Assembly: GCF_014193695.1 (NCBI RefSeq)
Contig: NZ_JACHZR010000003.1
Location: forward strand, 372,001 to 436,000
Source of the DNA: Rhizobium sp. BK316
GTDB taxonomy: Bacteria > Pseudomonadota > Alphaproteobacteria > Rhizobiales > Rhizobiaceae
Direction of reading: 5' to 3'
DNA length: 64,000 bases
Below, one piece after another: positions 43,894 to 52,861 of this stretch. The notes under the pieces are model-generated. The model was given only the letters and a program-made list of their open reading frames with translations. It made no database searches and was not told where the DNA came from. A program made the position numbers and the translations under genes. Numbering within the stretch: the stretch's first letter is position 1; the number at the start of each line of letters is the position of its first letter.

Positions 43894-44616
43894 TCATTTC
43901 AGCAGATGCAGACCGTATCTCAGGAAGATCTGCTCCTGTTCGCCGCTGGCGATCAGCTTGTCCAGCGAGACCTGCATACGGGCCAGAAGATCGTCCGGGA
44001 AGTTCCTTTCGCAGGCAATTCCCATCGGTTGGGAGGAGAGCACCGTTACCATTTTCAGCGGCTGATCGGTTTTCAGCTTGTCGAAATAGAGTTCGGAGAT
44101 CGGCATCATGTCGATGCGGCCGCCGAGCAGCTTGCGCAGTGTCGCGTTGAAATCGCTGGCGACATCGAGTTTGGTGAAGCCCTTCTCCCTCAGCGTCACT
44201 TCCGTGTAGTCGCCGCGCTGTGTGCCGATCACATATTTCTTCGCCTCTTCGAGATTGGCAGCCGAGACGCCTGATCCCTTGCGTGTGATCAGAATGTTGC
44301 GATCGACGAGAAGCGGCTCGACCCATTTGAACAGGCCGTCGCGCGAGGCATTGTGGGCGGTCGCGAAAACACAGGTCATCGGCGTCGAACGAGCCAGGCT
44401 GAAGGCGCGAGCCCAGGGCATCACGTCGAGCGTATAATCGATACCGATATCGGCCATGACCTTCTCGACCTGCTCGACGGTTGCGCCCTTGATGACCTTT
44501 CCGTCGCGGTAGTTGAAGGGGGCGTATTCCTCGGTCACGAAGGCTACCGTCTGGGCTGAGGCAGACGTGGCAAAGCAGGGTAGGGTAAGAAGAGCAAGAA
44601 GCAGCAGCTTTTTCAT
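43894..44616 (-). CDS. Periplasmic substrate-binding protein (SBP family 3-like), orphan
   Basis: A 240-residue exported protein. Signal peptide residues 1-22 (FATSASA cleavage). The mature part has the two-lobe layout of amino-acid-type binding proteins (VAFVTEEYAPFNYRDGKVIK, then QRGDYTEVTLREKGF and ELYFDKLKTDQ). No ABC permease or ATPase is nearby. It starts 26 bases after the stop of the transmembrane GGDEF-EAL protein, so it is probably in the same operon and may feed a periplasmic signal to that sensor. Confidence 0.87.
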   Translation of the reverse strand: MKKLLLLALLTLPCFATSASAQTVAFVTEEYAPFNYRDGKVIKGATVEQVEKVMADIGIDYTLDVMPWARAFSLARSTPMTCVFATAHNASRDGLFKWVEPLLVDRNILITRKGSGVSAANLEEAKKYVIGTQRGDYTEVTLREKGFTKLDVASDFNATLRKLLGGRIDMMPISELYFDKLKTDQPLKMVTVLSSQPMGIACERNFPDDLLARMQVSLDKLIASGEQEQIFLRYGLHLLK

Positions 44617-44642
44617 CGCGATACCTCCCATATCTCGTCAGT

Positions 44643-47000
44643 TCATGAAGCGCGCGCCACATCCGAGAGCGAGCTGCTCAGTTCCTCGATCAGCCTGGCG
44701 GCATTCTGCGGACGGTGGAACAGATAACCCTGACCATAGTCGAGGCCCATCTGGTGCAGCGTGCCGCACTCCTCTTCCGTCTCGACGCCTTCGGCAATCA
44801 CGGTGCAGTTCATCTTGTGCGACAGCGTGGTGATGCCTTCGATCAGCATACGGCTCTTCTGGCGCACGTCATCATCAGCATCATTGATGGCGCGGGTGAA
44901 GGACTGGTCGATCTTGATGATGTCGACCGGGAAGCGATTGAGATAACTCAGCGACGAGTAGCCGGTACCGAAATCGTCGAGCGCGATGCGGCAGCCGAAA
45001 CGGCGCAGTTCCGTCACGATCATGCGGATCTGCGGGTTGTCGTGCATCAGCACCGCTTCCGTGATCTCGACGACGATACGATCCGGCAGGATGCCATGGC
45101 GGCCCAAAATGGCGGCAAGGCGGGCGGCGAGCGCCGGCTCGAACTGCAGCGGCGAGAAATTGATCGCGAGATAGGTGTCCTGCATGCCTGGCAGGCGGGA
45201 TATCTTCGCCAGATTGGCGATCGCCTTTTCCATGATGACATTGCCGACGCGGACGATCTTGGCGGTTTCTTCGGCGACGCTGATAATCTCGGCAGGCGGC
45301 ATGAGGCCTTTCTGCGGGTGGTTGAGACGCATCAGCGCTTCGAAGCCGGCGATGCCTCGGCCGTTCAGATTGACGATCGGCTGGAGATAGGCCTCGAACC
45401 AGTCGTCGGCGAGGCCGGCTTCGATATGAGCTTCGATTTCGGCGCGGCGGCGGGCGTGATCGAGCATGCCGTTATCGAAGATCTGCGCGCCGTTCTTGCC
45501 GTCACGCTTCTTGGCATACATAGCCATGTCGGACTTCTGCAGCAGTTCGGCGGCGGTTGCAGCGTGGCGCGGATAGATGGCGATACCGACAGAGGCGCTG
45601 AGATGCATGTCCGGGCCGAAAGGCGTCTCGAAGATCGAAGCGATCTGGTCGCACATGGCGCGGGCGCGCTTCTCGGCATTCTTGGCCGGCAACAGGATGG
45701 CGAATTCATCGCCGCCGAGACGGGCGGCTTCATCGGAGGGAGCAAGCAGGGTCTTCAGCCGCTCCACGAGTTCGATGAGCGCGGTATCGCCTGCGGCGTG
45801 GCCCATGTTGTCGTTGATCCACTTGAAGCGATCGAGGTCGACGAAGAGGCAGGCGAGTTCCTGATCGGCGGCATCGGCGGCTGCGATCTTGCTGTCGAGC
45901 ACGGCTTCGAAGCCCTGGCGGTTCAATAGGCCGGTCAGATGGTCCGTGATCGCCTGGCGATGGTTGCGGTCTTCGGAGGCCTTCAGCTCGGTCACATCGG
46001 TCATGACGGAGAGAGACTGACCTTCCTGCCCGTGGGCCGTGAGCGCCGATTCGATGATGAGGACATCCATGATGCGGCCGTCCATGCAGACGAACTTGAC
46101 AGTGACGTCGCCGGTGCCGTTCTCACGCTGGCTCTTGCGCCTGATGAACTTGTCGCGGGTGAAGGAGGTGACGAGATCGGAGAAATTCCGGCCGATGACG
46201 GCGGCGCGGTGGTAGCCGGTGGCAAACAGCCAGTAGTCGCTGACGGCGGTGATGCGGTCTTCTTCGTCGAGTGAGAAGAGCATGGCCGGCGTCAGATTGT
46301 AGATGTCGGTGGTGCGGCGGTGCGCGAGCTTCAGCTCGGTCTCCTCGTTCTCCAGCTTCGTCTGCATTTCGTTGAAGCTTTGCGCGAGGCGACCCATCTC
46401 ATCATTCGATTGCCAATCGACATGGTGGCGGGAGCCAAGCTGGCGGGTGGCCTCGATTGCGGCCGTCAGGCGCATCAGGGGTTGGATGACGAAGAGACGG
46501 TTACCGATCAGCGCGGTCGCGAAAACGGCGAGCACCGCAAAAATGAAGATCGAGATGAAGACGACCTCTTCCTGCTTCAGGCCGGAAAAGAGACCGAGTG
46601 CCGGATAGAAGACGGAAATGCTGCCGAGGTTCTTCGGACCGTCGACGGTGTTGTAGATGATAGCGCGGGAAACCTGGACCAGCTTGCCGTCGAAGGACCG
46701 CGGAATGGTGGACTGGCTGACGTCGAGCTGGCCCGACTGGTCGCGGACTTCTACCTTGACGATGGCGCCTTGCGAAACGACCGTCGCGCTGATCTGGGTG
46801 ACACTATCAGCATCAAGATCCCAGAGCGGCTTGGCGAGTGCCTGGGCATTGGCCACAAGAAGAACGGAAATATGGTCGCGTATTTCCTTGTCGGCGCGTT
46901 CGGAGGAAAGGAAAAGAAAAAGAACAAAGAGAGGGGCTACAAAAACAAGCAGCGCTCCGCAAACAATCGCAAAAAATCTGTTCTCAACGGAATTATTCAT
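44643..47000 (-). CDS. Transmembrane PAS-GGDEF-EAL protein
   Basis: A 785-residue c-di-GMP-turnover protein. Domain order: helix (about 10-32), periplasmic sensor (33-145), helix (148-172), HAMP (about 173-225), PAS (about 235-350), GGDEF (about 360-520) with an intact LGGDEFAILLP near 428, and EAL (about 535-775) with FEALMRLNHP near 553 and DDFGTGYSSL. Both motifs are intact, so synthase and phosphodiesterase activities are possible, though one usually dominates. It is followed immediately by a periplasmic binding protein gene. Confidence 0.93.
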   Translation of the reverse strand: MNNSVENRFFAIVCGALLVFVAPLFVLFLFLSSERADKEIRDHISVLLVANAQALAKPLWDLDADSVTQISATVVSQGAIVKVEVRDQSGQLDVSQSTIPRSFDGKLVQVSRAIIYNTVDGPKNLGSISVFYPALGLFSGLKQEEVVFISIFIFAVLAVFATALIGNRLFVIQPLMRLTAAIEATRQLGSRHHVDWQSNDEMGRLAQSFNEMQTKLENEETELKLAHRRTTDIYNLTPAMLFSLDEEDRITAVSDYWLFATGYHRAAVIGRNFSDLVTSFTRDKFIRRKSQRENGTGDVTVKFVCMDGRIMDVLIIESALTAHGQEGQSLSVMTDVTELKASEDRNHRQAITDHLTGLLNRQGFEAVLDSKIAAADAADQELACLFVDLDRFKWINDNMGHAAGDTALIELVERLKTLLAPSDEAARLGGDEFAILLPAKNAEKRARAMCDQIASIFETPFGPDMHLSASVGIAIYPRHAATAAELLQKSDMAMYAKKRDGKNGAQIFDNGMLDHARRRAEIEAHIEAGLADDWFEAYLQPIVNLNGRGIAGFEALMRLNHPQKGLMPPAEIISVAEETAKIVRVGNVIMEKAIANLAKISRLPGMQDTYLAINFSPLQFEPALAARLAAILGRHGILPDRIVVEITEAVLMHDNPQIRMIVTELRRFGCRIALDDFGTGYSSLSYLNRFPVDIIKIDQSFTRAINDADDDVRQKSRMLIEGITTLSHKMNCTVIAEGVETEEECGTLHQMGLDYGQGYLFHRPQNAARLIEELSSSLSDVARAS

Positions 47001-47125
47001 GGTTCCGTTTGCTCCACGGGGTCGGAATATTCTGCGGTCACGCGGCAGGGCGGAAACTTCGTAACCAGCCGGAGCATGCTTCCATGAATGTGTTAAATGT
47101 TGCTGAAATGCGCTTTTTCGGCAAT

Positions 47126-47162
47126 GAAAAAGCCCGCCTTCCTCAAGGAAAACGGGCCTTAT
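47126..47162 (-). terminator. Intrinsic terminator of rplY
   Basis: On the minus strand AAGGCCCG pairs with CGGGCTTT (one G-U) across a TTTTCCTTGAGGAAGG inner segment and is followed by TTTCATT. It starts about 24 bases after the rplY stop codon. Confidence 0.8.
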
Positions 47163-47185
47163 GCTTTACAAATTGGTAGAAGCTA

Positions 47186-47797
47186 TCAGGCGTCTGCTTC
47201 GCCTTCGGCAGCAGACTCATCGATGCCGGCAGCCGGAGCAATGATCGTTGCGATGGTGAAGTCGCGGTCGGCGATCACAGGCGTGACGCCCTTCGGTAGC
47301 GTGACTTCCGAGATGTGGATGCTGTCGCCGATCTTGTGGGCGGAGAGGTCAACCGTGAAGAATTCCGGGATCGCGTCAGCCGGGCAGTGAACTTCGACTT
47401 CGTGACGAACGATATTCAGAACGCCGCCGACCTTGAGGCCCGGGGACTTTTCTTCGTTGACGAAGTGAACCGGGATTTCAACGGTAACCTGGGTGTTGCC
47501 GGATACGCGCAGGAAATCGACATGCATCGTGAAGTCGCGGACCGGATCGAGCTGGTAATCCTTCGGCAGAACCTTGTACTTCTTGCCGTCGACGTCGATG
47601 GTCGCTACGGTGGTCATGAAGCCACCGGCATGAATACGCTTCGTCACCTCATTGGTGCTGATAGCGATGGAAATCGGGGCCTGCTTGTCACCATAGATGA
47701 CAGCGGGAATAAAGCCGTTGCGGCGGAGTTCACGGGCGGACCCCTTACCAACCCGTTCGCGCGCCTCGGCCTTGAGCTCGTAAGTTTCGTGGCTCAT
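47186..47797 (-). CDS. rplY: 50S ribosomal protein L25 (long, Ctc-type)
   Basis: A 203-residue ribosomal protein that binds 5S rRNA. The N-terminal L25 domain (about 1-95, with [18 protein letters not shown]) is followed by the TL5/Ctc beta-domain (about 100-190), as in general-stress Ctc proteins. It is usually next to pth and prs, but here both neighbours are separated by inserted genes. A terminator follows it and its own promoter precedes it. Confidence 0.95.
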   Translation of the reverse strand: MSHETYELKAEARERVGKGSARELRRNGFIPAVIYGDKQAPISIAISTNEVTKRIHAGGFMTTVATIDVDGKKYKVLPKDYQLDPVRDFTMHVDFLRVSGNTQVTVEIPVHFVNEEKSPGLKVGGVLNIVRHEVEVHCPADAIPEFFTVDLSAHKIGDSIHISEVTLPKGVTPVIADRDFTIATIIAPAAGIDESAAEGEADA

Positions 47798-48202
47798 GGC
47801 TAGTCCTTTCGAGGTTATTTGGAGAGTCCGCAGCGGGCTTGAAGCCTGGTGCCGTCGGACCGGAGGCGGGCATGCCCATCCTCATCCGCGTTGCCTCCAA
47901 GGGTGTCTACGCGGACGCGTGGCCTATAATATAAGTGTCACGCAAACGCAAGCGGTCCGGCAGTGGCTTTCGATCGACCCTGCCTCACCGGCACTACAAC
48001 CAGAATATTTCGCTTAATACAATCCACAATACAATCCACAGTGTTTTGCAGGTGCCCTTGAGAAACCGCTGATAAGCCTTTGTTGTCTGGGCGTTAATCA
48101 CAAGGTCGAACAGACGGTTCCACTTTACCTGCAAAGGCGCCGGATTATCCATTCTTTAACGCGGCCGGACCGATCTCAGTCTTGAAAAGAATGGGTTTTC
48201 TC
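47798..48202. promoter_or_regulatory. Divergent promoter region with rplY leader and 12-bp tandem repeat
   Basis: For rplY (minus strand), TTGCGT (47946-47951) and TATAGG (47923-47928) with 17-base spacing predict a transcript leader of about 120 bases. It contains GGGCATGCCC and GGCTTCAAGCC hairpins and could be an autoregulatory L25 leader. On the other side, AATACAATCCAC occurs twice in tandem (48016-48039), about 165 bases upstream of the MHYT gene. No protein gene is seen in this gap. Confidence 0.5.
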
Positions 48203-50992
48203 ATGTTTGCGATCGTATCCTGCCTGACATACCAACACGACTTGACGCTGGTTCTGGTCGCAGCCGTACTATGCCTTGCGTCCAATCTCGGAACGATCCT
48301 GTTCCTGAGAAGCGCCGGCAGGACAAAAGGCGTGCCGCGCTGGATTTGGCTTTCGGTTGCGGGGGCGGCAGGCGGCTTCGGCATCTGGTCGACGCATTTC
48401 GTCGCCATGCTGGCCTATGATCCGGGCATCGTTGTCGGCTATGATCGCGACCTGACGCTTATTTCGCTTGGCGCGGCCTTTGCCTCCACCTTTATAGCCG
48501 GCCTTGCCGCCGCGTCGCTTCCAGGTTCTCAGGCCAACATTGCCGCAGGCCTGGTTTTCGGTGTCGGCGTTGCAGCCATGCATTTCATCGGCATGGCGGG
48601 ACTGCAGGTTCCTGGGACCGTCGTCTGGGATCGGCATCTCGTTATCGCTGCGCTGATCATATCGGTCGCCATGGCGATCTGGGGATTTGCGCTCACAAAG
48701 AACTGGAAAGGTTCGAACTGGAGCATTCTCGCTGCCGCTTCCGCGCTGTCGCTCGGCATCGTCTTGATGCATTTCACCGCAATGGGCGCTCTCTCGTTTG
48801 TCGAAGGGGGTGGCAACGCCATCGAGCCTCAGGCGCTCTCGAAGCCGTTCCTTCTGGCGACCATTCTCGTCGTATCGATCTCAATGCTGGCCTCGGGCAT
48901 TTCGGCATCGATCATTGCGTTCCGGGCGGCCAAGCAGGCGCGTGCGAGCGAAACCAAGTTTGAGCTGCTCGTGCAGGGGGTGATGGATTACGCAATCTAT
49001 ATGCTCGATCCTTCAGGCGTCGTGACGAATTGGAATGCGGGGGCCGAGCGCGCGAAGGGCTATACCGCAGCGGAAATTGTAGGCGAGAATTTTGCGCGGT
49101 TTTACTCTGTTGAAGATCAGCAGAAGGGCCTTCCAAAACTGGCTCTCGAATCAGCGCTTGCCAACGGCAGGTTTGAGGCGGAGGGGCTGCGTTTTCGCAA
49201 GGACGGCTCGTCTTTCTGGGCGCATGTCGTCATCCAGCCGGTGTATGACGACAGCCATCATCTCATCGGATATGTGAAGATCACCCGCGATATCACGCAG
49301 GCAAAGATCGACGGGGATCGCATCAAGGAAGTATCGAGGAATCTCGATCTCGCTCTGGAGAACATGAGCCAGGGAATCTCGATGTTTGACAGCAATGAGC
49401 GGCTGATCCTCGCAAACGCCAGGTACAGCCAGCTCTTCGGGTTTCCGCAGGACTTCATTCGCCCAGGTCTTGCCTATTCCGAGATCGTTCGCAGCGGCTA
49501 TCAGATCGCTTTCGGCAATGGTGACGCCGCAGATTCGAGGGCGACCGATCACTATCGCAGGCATATGGCGACCATGCGCTCGGGTCAGAAGACCCTGGTG
49601 CATCAGACGACGAACGGCCGGTCAATTCTTGCAACGTTCAATGTCCTGGCGGATGGCGGCTGGCTCACGACATTCGAAGACATTACCGAACGGCTGGCGC
49701 GTGAAGAGAAAATCGCGTTCATGGCCAAGCACGATGCTTTGACCGGTCTGCCGAACCGTCCCACCTTCAATGATTACCTGTCGCATCAGCTGGCAATTGC
49801 CAAAAGACTGTCCAGCAAGGTTGCGGTCATTGGCATCGATCTGGATAAATTCAAAGAAATCAATGACCAGATGGGCCATGTCGCAGGCGATTTCGTGTTG
49901 AGTACGTTGGCCGTACGGTTGAACGGCATCCTGCGTGACGAAGAGCTGGTCGCCCGACTTGGGGGCGATGAGTTCGCGGCCGTAAAGCGCTTCAACGACA
50001 GGGCTGAGCTTGACGACTTCGTTGCGAGGCTGGAAGCCACGCTCATGGAGAGGATGGATTTCGAGGGGCATCAGATCGTCCCCGGCGCAAGTGTTGGTGT
50101 CGCAATTTACCCCGACGCTGGCGAAACGGCCGAAACACTTGTCGCAAATGCCGACCTTGCCATGTATCGTGCAAAACACGAGGTTGGGCACAACGTCTGC
50201 TTCTACGAAGAGTCCATGGACGAAGCGTCGCGGGACAGGAGAAAACTGGCTCGCGACCTCTGGGCTGCGATCGAGCGCGACCAGATGTACCTTCACTACC
50301 AGGTTCAGAAGTCGGTGGCGACCGGCAAGACGACCGGCTACGAGGTGTTGCTCAGATGGAACCATCCAGAGCGCGGAAACATCCCGCCCGTCGATTTCAT
50401 TCCGATTGCCGAGGAGTGCGGTGCGATCGTGCCTATCGGAGAATGGGTCCTTCGCGAGGCATGCAGGGAAGCGGTCAGCTGGAAGGACGACATCAAGATC
50501 GCCGTCAATATTTCGCCCATCCAGATCGCCCATGCAAACATCGCCGAGCTGGTTCGTTCCGTCCTCCAGGAAACCGGCCTGCCAGCATCGCGGCTCGAAC
50601 TTGAAATAACCGAGTCATCGATCATCGTCGACAAGAGCAAGGCGCTGGTTGCCATGCGTGCGCTCAAGCAGCAGGGCGTTGCGATCGCGATCGACGATTT
50701 TGGAACAGGCTATTCGTCGCTAGAGACCCTTCGCTCGTTCCCCTTCGACAAGATCAAGCTCGATCGCAGCTTCATGAACGAAGTCGAGACCAGTCAGGAG
50801 GCAAAGGCGGTCATTCGATCCATCCTGGCGCTGGGACGCGGCCTGTCGATCCCCGTGCTTGCCGAGGGCGTCGAAACGCTGAGCCAACTCGAACTATTGA
50901 CATCCGAAGGCTGCGACGAGGCTCAGGGCTACTATTTCGGTCGCCCGGCGCGAATGGAACAGCAATCAGTTGTGCTCAATACTGCGGCCTGA
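48203..50992 (+). CDS. MHYT-PAS-PAS-GGDEF-EAL protein
   Basis: A 929-residue c-di-GMP-metabolising membrane sensor. The N-terminal ~225 residues form the seven-helix MHYT domain, with three metal-binding repeats THFVAM, MHFIGM and MHFTAM, thought to sense a gas or copper. Two PAS domains follow (about 255-375 and 385-500), then GGDEF (about 510-670; GGDEFAAV near 587) and EAL (about 690-925; the motif is EVLLRW near 712, not EAL, but the metal-binding Glu and Arg are kept). Start uncertain among TTG 48182, ATG 48191 and 48203. Confidence 0.92.
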   Translation: MFAIVSCLTYQHDLTLVLVAAVLCLASNLGTILFLRSAGRTKGVPRWIWLSVAGAAGGFGIWSTHFVAMLAYDPGIVVGYDRDLTLISLGAAFASTFIAGLAAASLPGSQANIAAGLVFGVGVAAMHFIGMAGLQVPGTVVWDRHLVIAALIISVAMAIWGFALTKNWKGSNWSILAAASALSLGIVLMHFTAMGALSFVEGGGNAIEPQALSKPFLLATILVVSISMLASGISASIIAFRAAKQARASETKFELLVQGVMDYAIYMLDPSGVVTNWNAGAERAKGYTAAEIVGENFARFYSVEDQQKGLPKLALESALANGRFEAEGLRFRKDGSSFWAHVVIQPVYDDSHHLIGYVKITRDITQAKIDGDRIKEVSRNLDLALENMSQGISMFDSNERLILANARYSQLFGFPQDFIRPGLAYSEIVRSGYQIAFGNGDAADSRATDHYRRHMATMRSGQKTLVHQTTNGRSILATFNVLADGGWLTTFEDITERLAREEKIAFMAKHDALTGLPNRPTFNDYLSHQLAIAKRLSSKVAVIGIDLDKFKEINDQMGHVAGDFVLSTLAVRLNGILRDEELVARLGGDEFAAVKRFNDRAELDDFVARLEATLMERMDFEGHQIVPGASVGVAIYPDAGETAETLVANADLAMYRAKHEVGHNVCFYEESMDEASRDRRKLARDLWAAIERDQMYLHYQVQKSVATGKTTGYEVLLRWNHPERGNIPPVDFIPIAEECGAIVPIGEWVLREACREAVSWKDDIKIAVNISPIQIAHANIAELVRSVLQETGLPASRLELEITESSIIVDKSKALVAMRALKQQGVAIAIDDFGTGYSSLETLRSFPFDKIKLDRSFMNEVETSQEAKAVIRSILALGRGLSIPVLAEGVETLSQLELLTSEGCDEAQGYYFGRPARMEQQSVVLNTAA

Positions 50993-51162
50993 GGCGGAGC
51001 GAGATCAGGATCGGAAGCGCGCGCGTGAGGCAGTGCCCGGCAGGGTACGATCACTCTCCCAGCCATGATCGCAAAATAACATTTGTCCAAACGTGCCGGG
51101 TTGACACCGGAAGATATCCGATCTTCCTATGGCCGCATTCAAAGCGGCTGAGGAGAGTGCGG

Positions 51163-52686
51163 ATGCGTCTGAAACTTGTCACGACAACGAGCCTTGTTGC
51201 CCTATCGCTGTTCGGGGCAGCGCATGGTGCTGAGATCAATCAGGATGGAGCGAACAAGCTTCGCGACAGCCTGACGAAAGTGTTGCCTGACGATTTTGCA
51301 AAGAGCGGTTTTGTAACCGTCAACCCGGCGGGCAACCGCTACGAGGTCATTTATGACCTTGCCAAGCTGCTCAGCAAAGTGGACCCGGCCAAGATTGTCG
51401 TGAACGGGCTGACGCCCTGGTCGGTCTTCGCCACGCCGCTGGACAGCGGCTTCTGGAATCTCGAAGGCAACAACAGCTTCAACATATCCGGCAGCGTCAA
51501 GGACCCGGACGGCAAGGCGACGGATTTCACCTATTCCATCGCCTCGATGGTCTACGATGGCGTTTTCGATCCTGCGATCGCCTATCTACGTTCCGGCAAT
51601 TTCAAGGCCAGCGACATCCGAATTACCTCGAAGTCCGATATGGACCAGGTCGATGCGACCTTTGCCGGCATGAACTACAGGCTCGATTCGACCGACAGCG
51701 CCAACGGCAACGGTCGCCTCGATTTCAAGGCGAACGGTTCGCTTTCCGCGCTGTCGGAGACGGTCACCAGCCCGCAGATGCCGCCGGTCAACATCAAGGC
51801 GGATTCGATCGACTTCGACGCCGACGTCGCGAGCCTGCCGGCGAAGGAAATCCGCGATATCGTCTTCTTCATCCTGGAGCACGCGGATGAGAAGGAGCTC
51901 AGCAGGGAAGACGGCGAGAAGCTGAAATCGGTCCTTAAGGCATCCTTCCCCCTGTTCTCCTCGATCAACGAAACGATCACGGCGAACAACCTGACGGTCG
52001 GGACTGCCGCTGGAAGCGGCGGCGCCAAGGCCCTCGGCTATAATTTCTCCGTCGACGGGCCGAGTGACGCCGTCCGGTTTGCCTTCGGCATGAACGCTGC
52101 AGGCGTCACACTCGACAGCCCTGTCGTACCAGCGAGCTACCATGCCTTCCTGCCGAAGAGCATCGATATGCAGATCGCCGTTCCCGACATGGATTTTGCC
52201 GCCTTCGGCGACGAGTTCATGAAGATCGATTTCTCGTCTGGCAACAACTCGGAGGAAAGCGGCAAGCAGGCTGCCGAGAAGCTCTTTCATGACGGCGTCG
52301 TCGTCGTGGACTTGCCGAAGTTTACCGCGGTCTCCGACGTCTACGATATCGACGTCACCGGCAAGCTGCAGGGCCGTGTCGATACGCAGAAGGATTATTC
52401 GGTCCAGGCTTCGGTCCTGGCGCGGGATCTCGACAAGTCGATCGCTGCCATCCAGGAGCTTGCCAAGAGCGACCCGAACCTCCAGCAGGTCTCCTTCGGC
52501 ATGATGATGGCCAAAGGCTTTGCCAAGACCGATCCGGATGGCCGCTCGCGCTGGGATATCAGCGTTGCCGGTGACGGTTCGGTGGCGATCAACGGCCAGC
52601 AGATCAAGGGACCGGATGCCGAGGAGCCGGATCAGGGGCAGGAACCAGATCAGGGGCAGGACACGGCGCCGCCGAAGCAACCTTGA
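51163..52686 (+). CDS. Secreted protein of unknown function, paralogue 1
   Basis: A 507-residue exported protein. The signal peptide is residues 1-22 (LSLFGAAHGA, cleaved before EIN). The remainder has repeated alternating beta-strand-like segments and no catalytic motif I recognise. The end is low-complexity, with EEPDQGQ/EPDQGQ repeats near residues 487-507. It resembles the next gene, with closest match at both ends (MRLKxVTxTSL; ARDxDKSIAAxQELAK...NGQQ). It starts 170 bases after the MHYT gene; the distance suggests a separate promoter. The overall plan recalls large DUF945/DUF2125-type envelope proteins, not verified. Confidence 0.75.
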   Translation: MRLKLVTTTSLVALSLFGAAHGAEINQDGANKLRDSLTKVLPDDFAKSGFVTVNPAGNRYEVIYDLAKLLSKVDPAKIVVNGLTPWSVFATPLDSGFWNLEGNNSFNISGSVKDPDGKATDFTYSIASMVYDGVFDPAIAYLRSGNFKASDIRITSKSDMDQVDATFAGMNYRLDSTDSANGNGRLDFKANGSLSALSETVTSPQMPPVNIKADSIDFDADVASLPAKEIRDIVFFILEHADEKELSREDGEKLKSVLKASFPLFSSINETITANNLTVGTAAGSGGAKALGYNFSVDGPSDAVRFAFGMNAAGVTLDSPVVPASYHAFLPKSIDMQIAVPDMDFAAFGDEFMKIDFSSGNNSEESGKQAAEKLFHDGVVVVDLPKFTAVSDVYDIDVTGKLQGRVDTQKDYSVQASVLARDLDKSIAAIQELAKSDPNLQQVSFGMMMAKGFAKTDPDGRSRWDISVAGDGSVAINGQQIKGPDAEEPDQGQEPDQGQDTAPPKQP

Positions 52687-52714
52687 GCTTTCTCAACGGC
52701 GATCAAAGATAAGG

Positions 52715-52741
52715 GAAGCCGGCCTCGTGCCGGCTTTTTGC
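52715..52741 (+). terminator. Intrinsic terminator after paralogue 1
   Basis: AAGCCGGC (about 52715-52722) pairs with GCCGGCTT (52728-52735) around CTCGT and leads into a TTTTTG run. Confidence 0.85.
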
Positions 52742-52861
52742 TCCCGTCGCACAGCTCCATTGGGCTTTGTCTTTTAAGAGCTTTTATGGATGCGGCTGCT
52801 TGACATTGAGCACCATGACCCCCGAATGTGCGCAACTTCAGCGGATGGGGATATTTCAGGG

